Origin: Nocardioides lijunqiniae | GTDB taxonomy: Bacteria > Actinomycetota > Actinomycetes > Propionibacteriales > Nocardioidaceae | Assembly: GCF_015024225.1 (NCBI RefSeq) | Contig: NZ_JACJGM010000001.1 | Location: 372,001 to 436,000, forward strand | DNA: 64,000 bases | Direction of reading: 5' to 3' | Shown here: piece after piece, positions 55,310 through 63,827 of the stretch | Numbering within the stretch: the stretch's first letter is position 1 | Layout: each line of letters opens with the position of its first letter | The notes under the pieces: model-generated | What the model was told of the DNA's origin: nothing | Databases searched by the model: none | The model's input: only the letters and a program-made list of their open reading frames with translations | Translations under genes and position numbers: made by a program

Positions 55310-56470
55310 ATGTCCAAGCTGACGTTCCACTGGTTCCTGCCCACCAACGGCGGGGACGGCCGCCAGGTCGTCGGCGGTGGCCACGGTGTCGCCGCCGGTG
55401 CCTCGGGGCGTCCCGCCTCCGTGCCGTACCTCGGTCAGATCGCCCGCAGCGCCGAGCAGCTCGGCTTCGAGGCGGCGCTCACGCCGACCGGCGCCTGGTG
55501 CGAGGACGCCTGGATCTCCACCGCGATGCTCAGCAGCCTCTCGGAGCGCCTGAAGTTCCTGGTCGCCTTCCGTCCCGGGCTCACCGCGCCCTTCCTGGCC
55601 GCCCAGATGGCCGGCTCCTTCCAGAACCTCTCCGGCGGGCGGCTGCTCCTCAACGTCGTCACCGGCGGGGAGAGCCACGAGCAGCGGATGTTCGGTGACT
55701 TCCTCGACAAGGACGGCCGCTACGAGCGCTGCGACGAGTTCCTCACGATCGTCCGCCGCCTGTGGGCCGGCGAGACCGTGACCTACGAGGGCAAGCACCT
55801 CTCGGTGGAGGACGCCACGCTGTCGCAGATCCCCGACCCGCTGCCCGAGATCTACTTCGGCGGCTCCTCGCCCGCCGCCGGCGACGTCGCGGCCAAGCAC
55901 GCGGACGTCTACCTCACCTGGGGCGAGCCGCCCGAGGCCGTCGCGGAGAAGGTGGCCTGGGTCCGCGGCCTGGCCGCCGAGCAGGGCCGCGAGCTGCGCT
56001 TCGGCATCCGGCTGCACACCATCACCCGCGACACCTCCGAGGCGGCGTGGGCCGAGGCCGACCGGCTGCTTGCCGGCATCGACGAGGAGCAGATCGCCAA
56101 GGTCCAGGCCGGGCTCAAGAAGAGCGAGTCCGAGGGGCAGCGCCGCATGCTCGCGCTCAACCAGGGCTCCAAGGACGGCCTCGAGATCTACCCCAACCTC
56201 TGGGCGGGCGTCGGGCTGGTCCGCGGCGGCGCGGGCACGGCCATGGTCGGCAGCCACGCCGAGGTCGCCGACCTCGTCGAGAAGTACGCCGAGGTGGGCA
56301 TCTCGGAGTTCGTGCTGTCCGGCTACCCGCACCTGGAGGAGTCCTACGCGTTCGGCGAGGGCGTCCTGCCCGAGCTCGCGCGGCGCGGCCGCTGGGAGCA
56401 CCCGGCCCCCGTGGCCGGCACCGCCTCCGTGCCCTTCGGCGCGGCACCCCGTGCGAAGGCCGCCTCGTGA
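55310..56470 (+). CDS. ssuD: FMNH2-dependent alkanesulfonate monooxygenase
   Basis: Cleaves alkanesulfonates to aldehyde and sulfite for sulfur supply. The 386-aa protein matches SsuD along its length: TFHWFLPTNGG, the Cys region TPTGAWCEDAW, LKFLVAFRPG, VTGGESHEQ, YFGGSSPAAG, DVYLTWGEPPEAVAEKV, RFGIRLHTITR, NLWAGVGLVRGGAGTAMVG, and FVLSGYPHLEESYAFGE. GGGGGAGAT precedes ATG 55310. Its GTGA end overlaps ssuE, and a flavin reductase gene follows. No ssuABC transporter is in the window. Confidence 0.96.
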   Translation: MSKLTFHWFLPTNGGDGRQVVGGGHGVAAGASGRPASVPYLGQIARSAEQLGFEAALTPTGAWCEDAWISTAMLSSLSERLKFLVAFRPGLTAPFLAAQMAGSFQNLSGGRLLLNVVTGGESHEQRMFGDFLDKDGRYERCDEFLTIVRRLWAGETVTYEGKHLSVEDATLSQIPDPLPEIYFGGSSPAAGDVAAKHADVYLTWGEPPEAVAEKVAWVRGLAAEQGRELRFGIRLHTITRDTSEAAWAEADRLLAGIDEEQIAKVQAGLKKSESEGQRRMLALNQGSKDGLEIYPNLWAGVGLVRGGAGTAMVGSHAEVADLVEKYAEVGISEFVLSGYPHLEESYAFGEGVLPELARRGRWEHPAPVAGTASVPFGAAPRAKAAS

Positions 56471-57015
56471 GCGCGCCCGGCCACGCGCGCGTCGCGGTCG
56501 TCGTCGGCAACCCCAAGCCGGCCTCGCGCACCCTCGACGCGGCGACCTACGTCGCCACCGAGCTCGGCGGGCGGCCCCCCGACCTGGTCGTCGACCTGGC
56601 CACGCTCGGCGCCGGGCTGCTCGACTGGGCCGACCCGACCGTGGACGACCTGGTCTCCCAGGTGAGTCGCGCCGACCTGGTAGTCGTCGCGTCGCCGACC
56701 TACAAGGCCACCTACTCCGGGCTCCTGAAGCTCTTCCTCGACCGGTTCACGCCGGCGCGCGGCACCGGCCTGCACGGGACCGCCGTACCCCTGATGCTGG
56801 GGGCCGGCCCCGCCCACGCCCTCGCGCCCGAGCTCACCCTGCGACCGCTCCTGGCCGAGATCGGCGCCCCGGTGTCGCTGCGCGGGCTCTACGTCCTCGA
56901 CAGCGCCCACGACGACCCGGCGGCGTACGCCGACTGGCTGGCCTCGGCCCGCCCGGTCGCGCGCGCCCTGCTCGCCGCCTCGTCTGAGCTCTCGACGACG
57001 GGAGTCCCGGCGTGA
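56467..57015 (+). CDS. ssuE: NAD(P)H-dependent FMN reductase (SsuE-type)
   Basis: The 182-aa flavodoxin-fold reductase has VVVGNPKPASRTLDAATYVA (FMN phosphate loop), VVASPTYKATYSGLLKLFLDRF and LGAGPAHALAPELTLRPLLAEIGA, as in SsuE, which supplies FMNH2 to SsuD. Its GTG overlaps the ssuD TGA and its stop overlaps the next start (GTGA), a tight three-gene unit. Confidence 0.93.
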   Translation: MSAPGHARVAVVVGNPKPASRTLDAATYVATELGGRPPDLVVDLATLGAGLLDWADPTVDDLVSQVSRADLVVVASPTYKATYSGLLKLFLDRFTPARGTGLHGTAVPLMLGAGPAHALAPELTLRPLLAEIGAPVSLRGLYVLDSAHDDPAAYADWLASARPVARALLAASSELSTTGVPA

Positions 57016-57521
57016 ACGTCGCCCCTCTCTCGACCAACCAGGACCTCGACCCCACGCGCCTGCGCGAGGCCTTCGGGATCTTCCCCAGCGGCGTGGTCGC
57101 GGTCGCCGCCGAGGTCGACGGCGAGCCCGTCGGCCTGGCCGCCAGCTCGTTCACGTCGGTGAGCCTGGACCCGCCCCTGGTGTCGTTCTCGGTCGCCAAC
57201 ACCTCCAAGACCTGGCCGCAGCTGCGTCGCGCCGCCCACCTCGGCGTCACGATCCTGGCCGCCCACCACGGCGACGTCTGCCGCCAGCTGGCCGGTCCGG
57301 TCGGCGAGCGCTTCGACGGCATCGACGTCACGGCCACCGAGGAGGGCGCGGTGACCCTCGACGAGGGCCTGGCCCGCTTCGACTGCACCATCCACCGCGA
57401 GGTCGAGGCCGGGGACCACACGATCGTGCTCCTCGAGCTGCACGCCGTCGAGCACGCCGACACCTCGCTGCCGCTGGTCTTCCACCGCAGCGGCTTCGGA
57501 CGCATGGCCAAGCCGGCCTGA
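57012..57521 (+). CDS. Flavin reductase (RutF/HpaC-like)
   Basis: The 169-aa split-barrel flavin reductase shows LREAFGIFPSGVVAVAAEVDGEPVGLAASSFTSVSLDPPLVSFSVANTSKTWP and FHRSGFGRM near the end. It is a different fold from SsuE, so the operon carries two independent sources of reduced flavin for SsuD. GTG 57012 overlaps the ssuE stop by 4 bp. Confidence 0.94.
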   Translation: MNVAPLSTNQDLDPTRLREAFGIFPSGVVAVAAEVDGEPVGLAASSFTSVSLDPPLVSFSVANTSKTWPQLRRAAHLGVTILAAHHGDVCRQLAGPVGERFDGIDVTATEEGAVTLDEGLARFDCTIHREVEAGDHTIVLLELHAVEHADTSLPLVFHRSGFGRMAKPA

Positions 57522-57536
57522 GCGTCCCCTCGAGCA

Positions 57537-57580
57537 CCTCGTGCCGTCGCGGCCGTGCACCCGGTCGCGGCGGCACGAGG
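57537..57580 (+). terminator. Hairpin terminator after the sulfonate operon
   Basis: A 15-bp stem with one wobble (CCTCGTGCCGTCGCG pairing with CGCGGCGGCACGAGG) and a 14-nt loop lies 16 bp after the flavin reductase stop and just before hemY. No U-tract follows. Confidence 0.6.
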
Positions 57581-57598
57581 GTCTGAGACGATGAGGAC

Positions 57599-58978
57599 GT
57601 GGGTGCGAGCGTCGTCGTCGTCGGAGCCGGGATCGCGGGACTGACCGCAGCCCACGACCTGGTTGCCGCCGGGCACGACGTGCTCGTGCTGGAGTCGTCC
57701 CCCCGCGTCGGCGGCAAGGTGCTCCGCCACGAGGTCGCCGGCGTGACCGTCGACGTCGGCGCCGAGGCGATGCTCAACCGGCGCCCCGAGGCGGTCGGCC
57801 TCGCCCGCTCGCTGGGCCTCGACCCGATCCACCCCGCGCTCGTCTCGTCGCGCATCTGGACCCGCGGCGCCCTGCGGCCGCTCCCGCGCTCGCTGATGGG
57901 CGTCCCCCTCGACCTCGACCAGCTCGCGGCGTCGGGCGTGCTGTCGGAGGCCGGGCTGGCCCGCGTGCGGGAGGAGCCGACGATCCCGCCCGAGCGCATC
58001 GACGGTGACATCTCCGTCGGCGACCTCGTCGCCCGGCGCTTCGGCGACGAGGTGACCGACCGCCTGGTCGAGCCGCTGCTCGGCGGTGTCTACGCCGGTC
58101 ACGCGCGCCGGCTCTCCGCCCGGGCCTCGGTGCCGCAGCTGGTGACCTTCGCCGAGCGGGGCTCGCTGCTCGAGCAGGGTTCGTCGGTCCCGACGACGTA
58201 CGACCTGCCGGTCTTCGCCGGGCTCGCCGGCGGCATGGGCGGCCTGACCGACGCCCTGGCGGCCGGCCTCGACGTCCGCACCGACGCCACCGTGCGGTCC
58301 CTGGCGCGCGCCGGCGACGGCTTCGTCCTCACCGTCGGCCCCACGACCTCCACGGAGCGGCTGCGCGCCGACGCCGTCGTGCTCGCCACGCCCGCGGCGG
58401 CGACGGCCCGGCTGCTCGCCGAGGTCGCACCGGCCGCGGCCGAGGAGCTGCGGGCCGTGGAGTACGCGTCGATGGCCGTCGTCACGCTCGCCTTCCGGGT
58501 CGAGGACGCGGCGGCGTTCGAGGACACCGGCTCGTCCGGCTTCCTGGTGCCGCCCGTCGACGGGCGTCGCATCAAGGCCTCGACCTTCTCCTTCGCCAAG
58601 TGGGAGTGGGCCCGCGAGGCCGGCGCCGCGGCCGGGGTCGTGCACGTGCGCACGTCGCTGGGCCGCCATGGCGAGGAGGTCGCCCTGCAGGCCTCCGACG
58701 AGAAGCTGGTGTCCGCCTCGCTCGCCGACCTCGCCGACGCGATCGGTCTGTCCGCCCGCCCCGTGGACACCCACGTGCAGCGCTGGGGCGGGGGACTGCC
58801 CCAGTACGCCGTCGGCCACCTCGACCGGGTGGCCCGGGTCCGCGCCGCGGTGGCCCGGGTGCCGGGCCTGGCCGTGTGCGGCGCCGCCTACGACGGCGTC
58901 GGCATCGCGCCCGTCGTCGCCTCCGCGCACCGGGCGGCTGCCGACGTCCTGGGTGGCAGCGTCACAATGGACCCATGA
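57599..58978 (+). CDS. hemY: Coproporphyrinogen III oxidase / protoporphyrinogen oxidase (HemY/CgoX type)
   Basis: The 459-aa flavoprotein has the FAD motif [51 protein letters not shown], the [17 protein letters not shown] loop typical of PPOX/CgoX, and the C-terminal [22 protein letters not shown]. Together with hemQ it belongs to the coproporphyrin-dependent route, in which it oxidises coproporphyrinogen III. GTG 57599 lies 6 nt after GACGAT. The stop overlaps the hemQ start. Confidence 0.95.
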   Translation: MGASVVVVGAGIAGLTAAHDLVAAGHDVLVLESSPRVGGKVLRHEVAGVTVDVGAEAMLNRRPEAVGLARSLGLDPIHPALVSSRIWTRGALRPLPRSLMGVPLDLDQLAASGVLSEAGLARVREEPTIPPERIDGDISVGDLVARRFGDEVTDRLVEPLLGGVYAGHARRLSARASVPQLVTFAERGSLLEQGSSVPTTYDLPVFAGLAGGMGGLTDALAAGLDVRTDATVRSLARAGDGFVLTVGPTTSTERLRADAVVLATPAAATARLLAEVAPAAAEELRAVEYASMAVVTLAFRVEDAAAFEDTGSSGFLVPPVDGRRIKASTFSFAKWEWAREAGAAAGVVHVRTSLGRHGEEVALQASDEKLVSASLADLADAIGLSARPVDTHVQRWGGGLPQYAVGHLDRVARVRAAVARVPGLAVCGAAYDGVGIAPVVASAHRAAADVLGGSVTMDP

Positions 58979-59685
58979 GCGAGACGACCTCCAAAGCAGC
59001 CCGCGTCCGGGAGATCAACGACTCGATCCGCTACACGATGTGGTCGGTCTTCAAGCTCGACACGGTGCTAGGCGACGACACCGACCGCCCCGCCATCGGG
59101 GCGGAGGCCGAGAGGCTCTTCGCCGAGCTCGCCGAGGTCGACGTCGTCGTGCGCGGTGTCTACGACGTCAGCGGCCTGCGCGCCGACGCCGACCTGATGC
59201 TGTGGGTGCACGCGACCACCAGCGAGGAGCTCCAGCTCGCCTACCACCGCTTCCGCCGCACGGCGCTCGGTCGCCGCCTGGAGCCGGTCTGGTCGCAGAT
59301 GGCGCTGCACCGCCCCGCGGAGTTCAACAAGAGCCACGTGCCGGCGTTCCTCAACGACGAGGACCCCAAGCGGCACATCTGCGTCTACCCGTTCGTGCGG
59401 TCCTACGAGTGGTACCTCCTCGAGGACTCCGAGCGTCGCCGGATGCTCGCCGAGCACGGCAAGATGGCCCGCGACTACGTCGACGTGCGCGCCAACACCG
59501 TGGCCAGCTTCGCCCTCGGCGACTACGAGTGGATGCTCGCCTTCGAGGCCGACGAGCTCTACCGCATCGTCGACCTGATGCGGCACCTGCGCGCCTCCGA
59601 CGCCCGCCGTCACGTCCGCGAGGAGGTGCCGTTCTACACCGGCTCCCTCGTCCCCGTCGCGGAGCTGGTCGAGCGACTGCCGTAG
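58975..59685 (+). CDS. hemQ: Coproheme decarboxylase (HemQ/ChdC, chlorite-dismutase family)
   Basis: The 236-aa enzyme has the HemQ pattern [79 protein letters not shown] and the [15 protein letters not shown] close; the proximal and coproheme-binding region is intact. It turns coproheme into protoheme at the end of the coproporphyrin route. ATGA couples it to hemY; CACAAT 6 nt before ATG 58975 could also be an internal leaderless promoter. Confidence 0.96.
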   Translation: MSETTSKAARVREINDSIRYTMWSVFKLDTVLGDDTDRPAIGAEAERLFAELAEVDVVVRGVYDVSGLRADADLMLWVHATTSEELQLAYHRFRRTALGRRLEPVWSQMALHRPAEFNKSHVPAFLNDEDPKRHICVYPFVRSYEWYLLEDSERRRMLAEHGKMARDYVDVRANTVASFALGDYEWMLAFEADELYRIVDLMRHLRASDARRHVREEVPFYTGSLVPVAELVERLP

Positions 59686-59693
59686 CGGCCGTC

Positions 59694-59732
59694 GGTGGTT
59701 GAGGAGGGACGAAGTCCCCTCTCGAAGCCACC
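59694..59732. repeat. Family-A repeat, copy 1 (diverged)
   Basis: GGTGGTTGAGG...CTCGAAGCCACC with inner GGGAC-GAA-GTCCC. Confidence 0.75.
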
Positions 59733-59742
59733 CCGCCACCAC

Positions 59743-59780
59743 GGTGGTTGAGGTGCGAGCGAAGCGAGCCTCGAAACCAC
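59743..59780. repeat. Family-A repeat, copy 2
   Basis: GGTGGTTGAGG...CCTCGAAACCAC; differs from the reverse complement of copy 3 at one base over 38. Confidence 0.85.
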
Positions 59781-59785
59781 GTCTC

Positions 59786-59834
59786 CGGTGGTCGAGCAGT
59801 GAGGAGCGCCAGCGACGAGCGGCCGTCGAGACCC
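59786..59834. repeat. Family-B repeat, copy 1
   Basis: 49 bp from CGGTGGTCGAGC to GTCGAGACCC, followed by the family-C block. Confidence 0.8.
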
Positions 59835-59892
59835 TTGCACCTCTGGCCGCTTCTCGGGGCCGGACTGGGGTGCCGCGCGCGTAGCCGGTCGC

Positions 59893-59965
59893 GTCTCCGC
59901 GTCAAGGATCGCCTGCGGCGCCCGCTTCGCGGCGCCCTTCGGGCGTCCTTGACCCGGAGCCTCTC
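59893..59965. repeat. Family-C 73-bp palindromic unit, left copy
   Basis: Contains GTCAAGGA...TCCTTGAC with an inner GGCGCC...GGCGCC stem; about 90% identical to the reverse complement of 60234-60306 (7 mismatches by eye). Confidence 0.8.
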
Positions 59966-60077
59966 TCGACCGGCTTGACGGCGCACGGGGCGACACGGGC
60001 TTCGCCCGCGCCGCCCGCGCAATGCGCGGCACCCCTGGTGGGGCTGGTGTGACTGGTGGTGCGTCTACCGACACTCA

Positions 60078-60150
60078 GCGTCGGCAGTTGGTCACCACAT
60101 CGGGCCGGCCAAGCGTGAAGACCTCCGCCCGGAGCTTGAACTGCCGACGT
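60078..60150. repeat. Central D inverted pair
   Basis: GTCGGCAGTT (60080-60089) and AACTGCCGAC (60139-60148) flank the centre of the island; weak GGTCACC/GGTGACC extensions follow. Confidence 0.6.
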
Positions 60151-60233
60151 GGGTGACCGACAGGCAGGGCCCGCGCTGTTTGCGGGCGGCGCGGCGAAGC
60201 CGTCGCCGCCCGTGCGCCGCCAAAGCAGCCCGG

Positions 60234-60306
60234 GAGAGGCTCGGAGTCAAGGACGGCCGGAGGCCGCCGCGAAGCGGGCGCCGAAGGCGATCCTTGACGC
60301 CGAGAC
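60234..60306. repeat. Family-C 73-bp palindromic unit, right copy (inverted)
   Basis: Reverse-complement partner of 59893-59965; each unit can also fold on itself. Confidence 0.8.
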
Positions 60307-60350
60307 CCGGGCTGCTAGCGCGCGGGCCAACACCAGCCCCGCACGCAGCA

Positions 60351-60586
60351 GGTGGTTTCGAGGCTCGCTGCGCTCGCACCTCAACCACCGTGGGGTCGGT
60401 CGGCGATCGGCTCACCGGGTCTCGACGGGCGCTCGTCGCTGACGCTCCTCGCTGCTCGACCACCGGAGGGTGGTTTCGAGGCTCGCTGCGCTCGCACCTC
60501 AACCACCGTGGGGTCGGTCCGCAGCCGGCTCACGGGGTCTCGACGGGCGCTCGTCGCTGGCGCTCCTCGCGGCTCGACCACCGTGG
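60351..60586. repeat. Tandem duplication of a 118-bp A'B' unit
   Basis: Family-A copies at 60351-60389 and 60469-60507 are identical over 50 bp including flanking GTGGGGTCGGT, and family-B copies at 60417-60465 and 60535-60583 differ at a few bases; both pairs are spaced exactly 118 bp. Confidence 0.85.
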
Positions 60587-60604
60587 GTCGGTGGCGACGC
60601 AGGG

Positions 60605-61015
60605 TCAGTCGGAGGCGCTGTCGACCGGCTCGAGGGTGAGGCTGATCGAGTTGATGCAGTAGCGGTCGCCCGTGGGGGTGCCGTAGCCGTCGGGGAAGAC
60701 GTGGCCGAGGTGGGAGCCGCAGTTGCTGCAGCGGACCTCCACCCGCTTCATGCCGGCGGAGTTGTCCTCGATGTACTCGATCGTGTCGCTGATCGGCTGG
60801 TAGAAGCTCGGCCAGCCGCAGCCGGAGTGGAACTTCGTGTCCGACTCGAAGAGCTTGGCCTGGCACGCCTTGCAGCGGTAGATGCCGGTCGTCTCGGTGT
60901 CGGTGTACTCACCGACGAACGCGCGCTCCGTGCCGGCCTGCCGCAGGACGGCGTACTCCTCGGGCGAGAGCTCCTCGCGCCACTGCTCGTCGGTCTTCTC
61001 CACCTGGTAACCCAT
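60605..61015 (-). CDS. msrB: Peptide methionine-(R)-sulfoxide reductase
   Basis: Repairs methionine-R-sulfoxide in proteins with thioredoxin. The 136-aa enzyme has two zinc CxxC motifs (YRCKACQAKLF and RCSNCGSHLGHVF), GCGWPSFYQP, and the catalytic Cys in DRYCINSISL. ATG 61015 lies 7 nt after minus-strand TACCGT, so it is probably leaderless. Converges on the repeat island. Confidence 0.97.
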   Translation of the reverse strand: MGYQVEKTDEQWREELSPEEYAVLRQAGTERAFVGEYTDTETTGIYRCKACQAKLFESDTKFHSGCGWPSFYQPISDTIEYIEDNSAGMKRVEVRCSNCGSHLGHVFPDGYGTPTGDRYCINSISLTLEPVDSASD

Positions 61016-61022
61016 GGGGTCA

Positions 61023-61028
61023 ACGGTA
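61023..61028 (-). promoter_or_regulatory. Leaderless -10 of msrB (TACCGT)
   Basis: Minus-strand TACCGT, 7 nt, ATG 61015. Confidence 0.55.
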
Positions 61029-61057
61029 AGGGGCGACCCAAGTCACCCCTCCGGCTG

Positions 61058-61090
61058 GTTGACGGTTTCAGTCAACACATGTTCACTGAA
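61058..61090. promoter_or_regulatory. Overlapping inverted repeats before the desaturase operon
   Basis: GTTGAC-N7-GTCAAC (61058-61076) overlaps TTCAGT-N12-ACTGAA (61067-61090). Both are perfect 6-bp arms. A near-palindrome TCAACA-CA-TGTTCA sits between. This is the divergent gap between msrB and the reductase gene; a TetR-type lipid regulator is a natural candidate. Confidence 0.55.
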
Positions 61091-61094
61091 GCAC

Positions 61095-62165
61095 GTGACG
61101 ACCATTCCCTGGGAGCGGGTCCGGCGAGCCGGGTCCAAGCTGACCACGCCGCTGCACCCCGACGACTACCTCTCGTTGCTGAACCCGCTGTGGAGCTCAC
61201 GGGAGCTGCGCGGGCGCATCGAGAAGGTGGTCCCCGAGACCGAGGACGCCGCGACGCTGGTGATCCGGCCCGGCTGGGGATGGCACTACGAGCACCGCCC
61301 CGGCCAGTACGTCGGCATCGGCGTCCAGGTCGAGGGCCGCTTCCAGTGGCGGTCGTACTCCGTCAGCTCGCCACCGCGGCGCGACGGGCGCACCATCTCG
61401 ATCACCGTCCGGGCCATGCCCGAGGGGCTGCTGTCCGCGCACCTCGTCAACGGCCTCGAGCCCGGCACGATCGTGCGCCTGGCCAAGCCCGAGGGCGACT
61501 TCGTGATGCCCGACCCGCCGCCGGAGCGGCTGCTCTTCCTGGTCGGCGGCAGCGGGATCACCCCGGTCATGGCGATGCTGCGCACGCTGGACCGCCGCGG
61601 CACCATGCCCGACGTCGTCCTGCACTACTCCTCGACCACGCCGGAGCGGATGATCTTCCGCGACGAGCTGGCCGCGCTGGCCGAGAAGCACGAGTCGTTC
61701 ACCTTCCACCAGCTCCACACCGACCTCGACGGGATGCTGGACCTCCAGGAGCTCGACGCGGTCTGCGACGACTGGCACGGACGCGAGACCTGGGCCTGCG
61801 GCCCGGGCCCGATGCTCGACGCCGTGACCGAGCACTGGGAGTCGGTCGACCTCGAGGAGCGCCTGCACGTCGAGCGCTTCTCCCTCGAGCTCGGTGGCGA
61901 GGGCGGTGAGGGCGGCACCGTCACGTTCCGCAACTCCAGCAAGACGGTCGAGGCCGACGGGGCCACGACCATCCTGGAGGCGGGGGAGCAGGCCGGTGTC
62001 GGCATGCCCTACGGCTGCCGCATGGGCATCTGCCACACCTGCACCGTCACCCTCGTCTCCGGCACCCTCCGCGACCTGCGCAGCGGCGACGAGTTCGGCC
62101 AGCCCAACGAGCCCGTCCAGACCTGTGTCACCGCCGCCGTCGGTGACTGCACCCTCGACATCTAA
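61095..62165 (+). CDS. NAD(P)H oxidoreductase with plant-type 2Fe-2S domain (desaturase electron donor)
   Basis: The 356-aa protein has an FAD domain (WRSYSVSSPP), a ferredoxin-reductase NAD(P) domain (LFLVGGSGITPVMAMLRTL; TWACGPGPML), and a C-terminal [2Fe-2S] ferredoxin domain with the Cys cluster YGCRMGICHTCTV and a distal QTCVTA. It resembles Rv3230c of M. tuberculosis, partner of the DesA3 acyl-CoA desaturase, and the desaturase gene follows after 10 bp. GTG 61095 is chosen as the start. Confidence 0.93.
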   Translation: MTTIPWERVRRAGSKLTTPLHPDDYLSLLNPLWSSRELRGRIEKVVPETEDAATLVIRPGWGWHYEHRPGQYVGIGVQVEGRFQWRSYSVSSPPRRDGRTISITVRAMPEGLLSAHLVNGLEPGTIVRLAKPEGDFVMPDPPPERLLFLVGGSGITPVMAMLRTLDRRGTMPDVVLHYSSTTPERMIFRDELAALAEKHESFTFHQLHTDLDGMLDLQELDAVCDDWHGRETWACGPGPMLDAVTEHWESVDLEERLHVERFSLELGGEGGEGGTVTFRNSSKTVEADGATTILEAGEQAGVGMPYGCRMGICHTCTVTLVSGTLRDLRSGDEFGQPNEPVQTCVTAAVGDCTLDI

Positions 62166-62175
62166 GGAGATCACG

Positions 62176-63417
62176 ATGGCCATCGCCGACGTCAAGGAGT
62201 ACACCCACCTCACCGAGGAGGAGGTCGAGCAGCTCGGCCGCGAGCTCGACGCGATCCGCGCCGACATCGAGGAGTCCCGCAACTCCGACGACGCGGCGTA
62301 CATCATCCGGATGATCAAGCTCCAGCGCGGCCTCGCCGCCGCCGGCCGGGTCACGCTGATGGCCGGCACCCAGTCGCGCCGCACCCGCGTGCCGGCCGCC
62401 GTGCTCGGCGGGAGCCTGCTCGGCCTGGCCAAGATCCTCGAGAACATGGAGATCGGCCACAACGTCATGCACGGCCAGTGGGACTGGATGAACGACCCGG
62501 AGATCCACTCCAGCAACTGGGAGTGGGACACCGCGCAGCCGGCCGAGCAGTGGAAGCACTCGCACAACTACGTGCACCACCAGTTCACCAACGTGCTCGG
62601 CCACGACAACGACGTGGGCTACGGCATCCTGCGGATGGCGCGCGAGCAGAAGTGGCACCCCTACTACCTGGGGCAGCCCGTCTACAACGCGCTGCTGGCC
62701 TCGCTCTTCCAGTGGGGCGTCGCGCTCCACGACCTGGACCTCGAGCGGATCCGCAAGGGCGAGAAGGACCCGAAGGAGATGAAGCGGCAGCTGCGCCAGA
62801 TCCTGCGCAAGGGCCGCAACCAGATCCTCAAGGACTACGTCGTCTACCCCGCGCTCTCCGGCCGGCAGTGGAGGACCACGCTGGTCACCAACGCCAGCGC
62901 CAACCTGGCGCGCAACCTGTGGTCCTACATGATCATCTTCTGCGGCCACTTCCCCGACGGGGCGATGCACTTCACCGAGGAGGAGCTCGAGGACGAGACC
63001 CGCGCGGAGTGGTACCTGCGCCAGATGCTGGGCTCCGCCAACTTCGAGGGCGGGCGCACGCTCCACGTGCTCAGCGGCAGCCTCGGCTACCAGATCGAGC
63101 ACCACCTCTTCCCCGACCTCCCGAGCAACCGCTATCCGGAGATCGCGGTGAAGGTGCGGGCGCTGTGCGACAAGTACGACATCCCCTACACGATCGGACC
63201 GCTGCACCGGCAGTACGGCCAGGCGCTGCGCACGATCATGAAGCTGTCGCTGCCCAACCACATGACGTCCTCGGACGACCCGGCCCCGCCGGAGCGCCGC
63301 GACACCGCGAACGAGCCGCCGCGCGACCGCAAGCGCCGCTCCGACGAGGAGCGCCAGCCGCGACGTCGCGAGCTGGGCGCCTACGCCCGCAGCCGCCGCG
63401 AGCGGGAGCACGACTGA
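62176..63417 (+). CDS. Membrane fatty acid/acyl-CoA desaturase
   Basis: Di-iron desaturase, 413 aa, with the histidine boxes GHNVMHGQW, HSHNYVHHQF and YQIEHHLFP, and several hydrophobic stretches. The reductase immediately upstream should supply electrons. AAGGAGAT precedes ATG 62176. Residues about 355-413 form a highly charged, Arg-rich tail (RDRKRRSDEERQPRRREL) not needed for the fold. Likely introduces a double bond into membrane or storage lipid acyl chains. Confidence 0.94.
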   Translation: MAIADVKEYTHLTEEEVEQLGRELDAIRADIEESRNSDDAAYIIRMIKLQRGLAAAGRVTLMAGTQSRRTRVPAAVLGGSLLGLAKILENMEIGHNVMHGQWDWMNDPEIHSSNWEWDTAQPAEQWKHSHNYVHHQFTNVLGHDNDVGYGILRMAREQKWHPYYLGQPVYNALLASLFQWGVALHDLDLERIRKGEKDPKEMKRQLRQILRKGRNQILKDYVVYPALSGRQWRTTLVTNASANLARNLWSYMIIFCGHFPDGAMHFTEEELEDETRAEWYLRQMLGSANFEGGRTLHVLSGSLGYQIEHHLFPDLPSNRYPEIAVKVRALCDKYDIPYTIGPLHRQYGQALRTIMKLSLPNHMTSSDDPAPPERRDTANEPPRDRKRRSDEERQPRRRELGAYARSRREREHD

Positions 63418-63827
63418 TGGACGCCGCGCCCACCACCTTCGCCGAGCTGCCCCGCGACCCCCGGCTGGGGGTGCCGGTGCCGTTCGCCTGCTCCTCTCCG
63501 ACGCAGCTGGACAAGCGCCGGGTCACGCAGTGCGCGCTGAGCCGCGTGTGCGGTGTCTGCGGCACCGGCCTCGGCCGGCCGATCGCGTTCCTCGGATCGC
63601 CCGCCGAGGAGGGCCGCAACGCCTTCCACTTCCCGCCCACGCACGAGGAGTGCGCCACGGCCCTGCTGGCGGCGTACGACGGGGTGGGCGAGGCGGTGCT
63701 CGGCCAGGACGAGCCGCTCGCCTCGTGGGTGGTGGTGACCACCGCCAGCTTCGAGTTCGTGCGGCCCGGGCGCGACGACGAGGACCGGCGGCCGACCTTC
63801 CAGCTCACCCGGGTGCTGTCGGGCTAG
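63417..63827 (+). CDS. Small protein of unknown function with CxxC
   Basis: ATG 63417 overlaps the desaturase stop (TGATG). The 136-aa product has a paired-cysteine CGVCG and a later HEECA that could bind metal, and otherwise unremarkable sequence (FACSSPTQLDKRRVTQCAL). It is the third gene of the desaturase operon by position. I do not recognise a family. Confidence 0.65.
   Translation: MDAAPTTFAELPRDPRLGVPVPFACSSPTQLDKRRVTQCALSRVCGVCGTGLGRPIAFLGSPAEEGRNAFHFPPTHEECATALLAAYDGVGEAVLGQDEPLASWVVVTTASFEFVRPGRDDEDRRPTFQLTRVLSG

Larger units (their letters stand above)
59686..60604. repeat. Gene-free palindromic repeat island (919 bp)
   Basis: No convincing gene fills this gap between hemQ and msrB. 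It holds four family-A repeats, three family-B repeats, two 73-bp family-C palindromes, and a D pair, all listed separately. Copies left of about 60.11 kb run in one orientation and copies to the right run in the other, so the block is one imperfect giant palindrome. Short ORFs here only translate the repeats. Confidence 0.85.

Noticed and set aside
59748-60502. Peptides such as LRVKDRLRRPLRGALRASL encoded in the repeat island
   Set aside because: The same peptide appears on both strands because the repeats are palindromic; it is a by-product of the repeats, not a gene.
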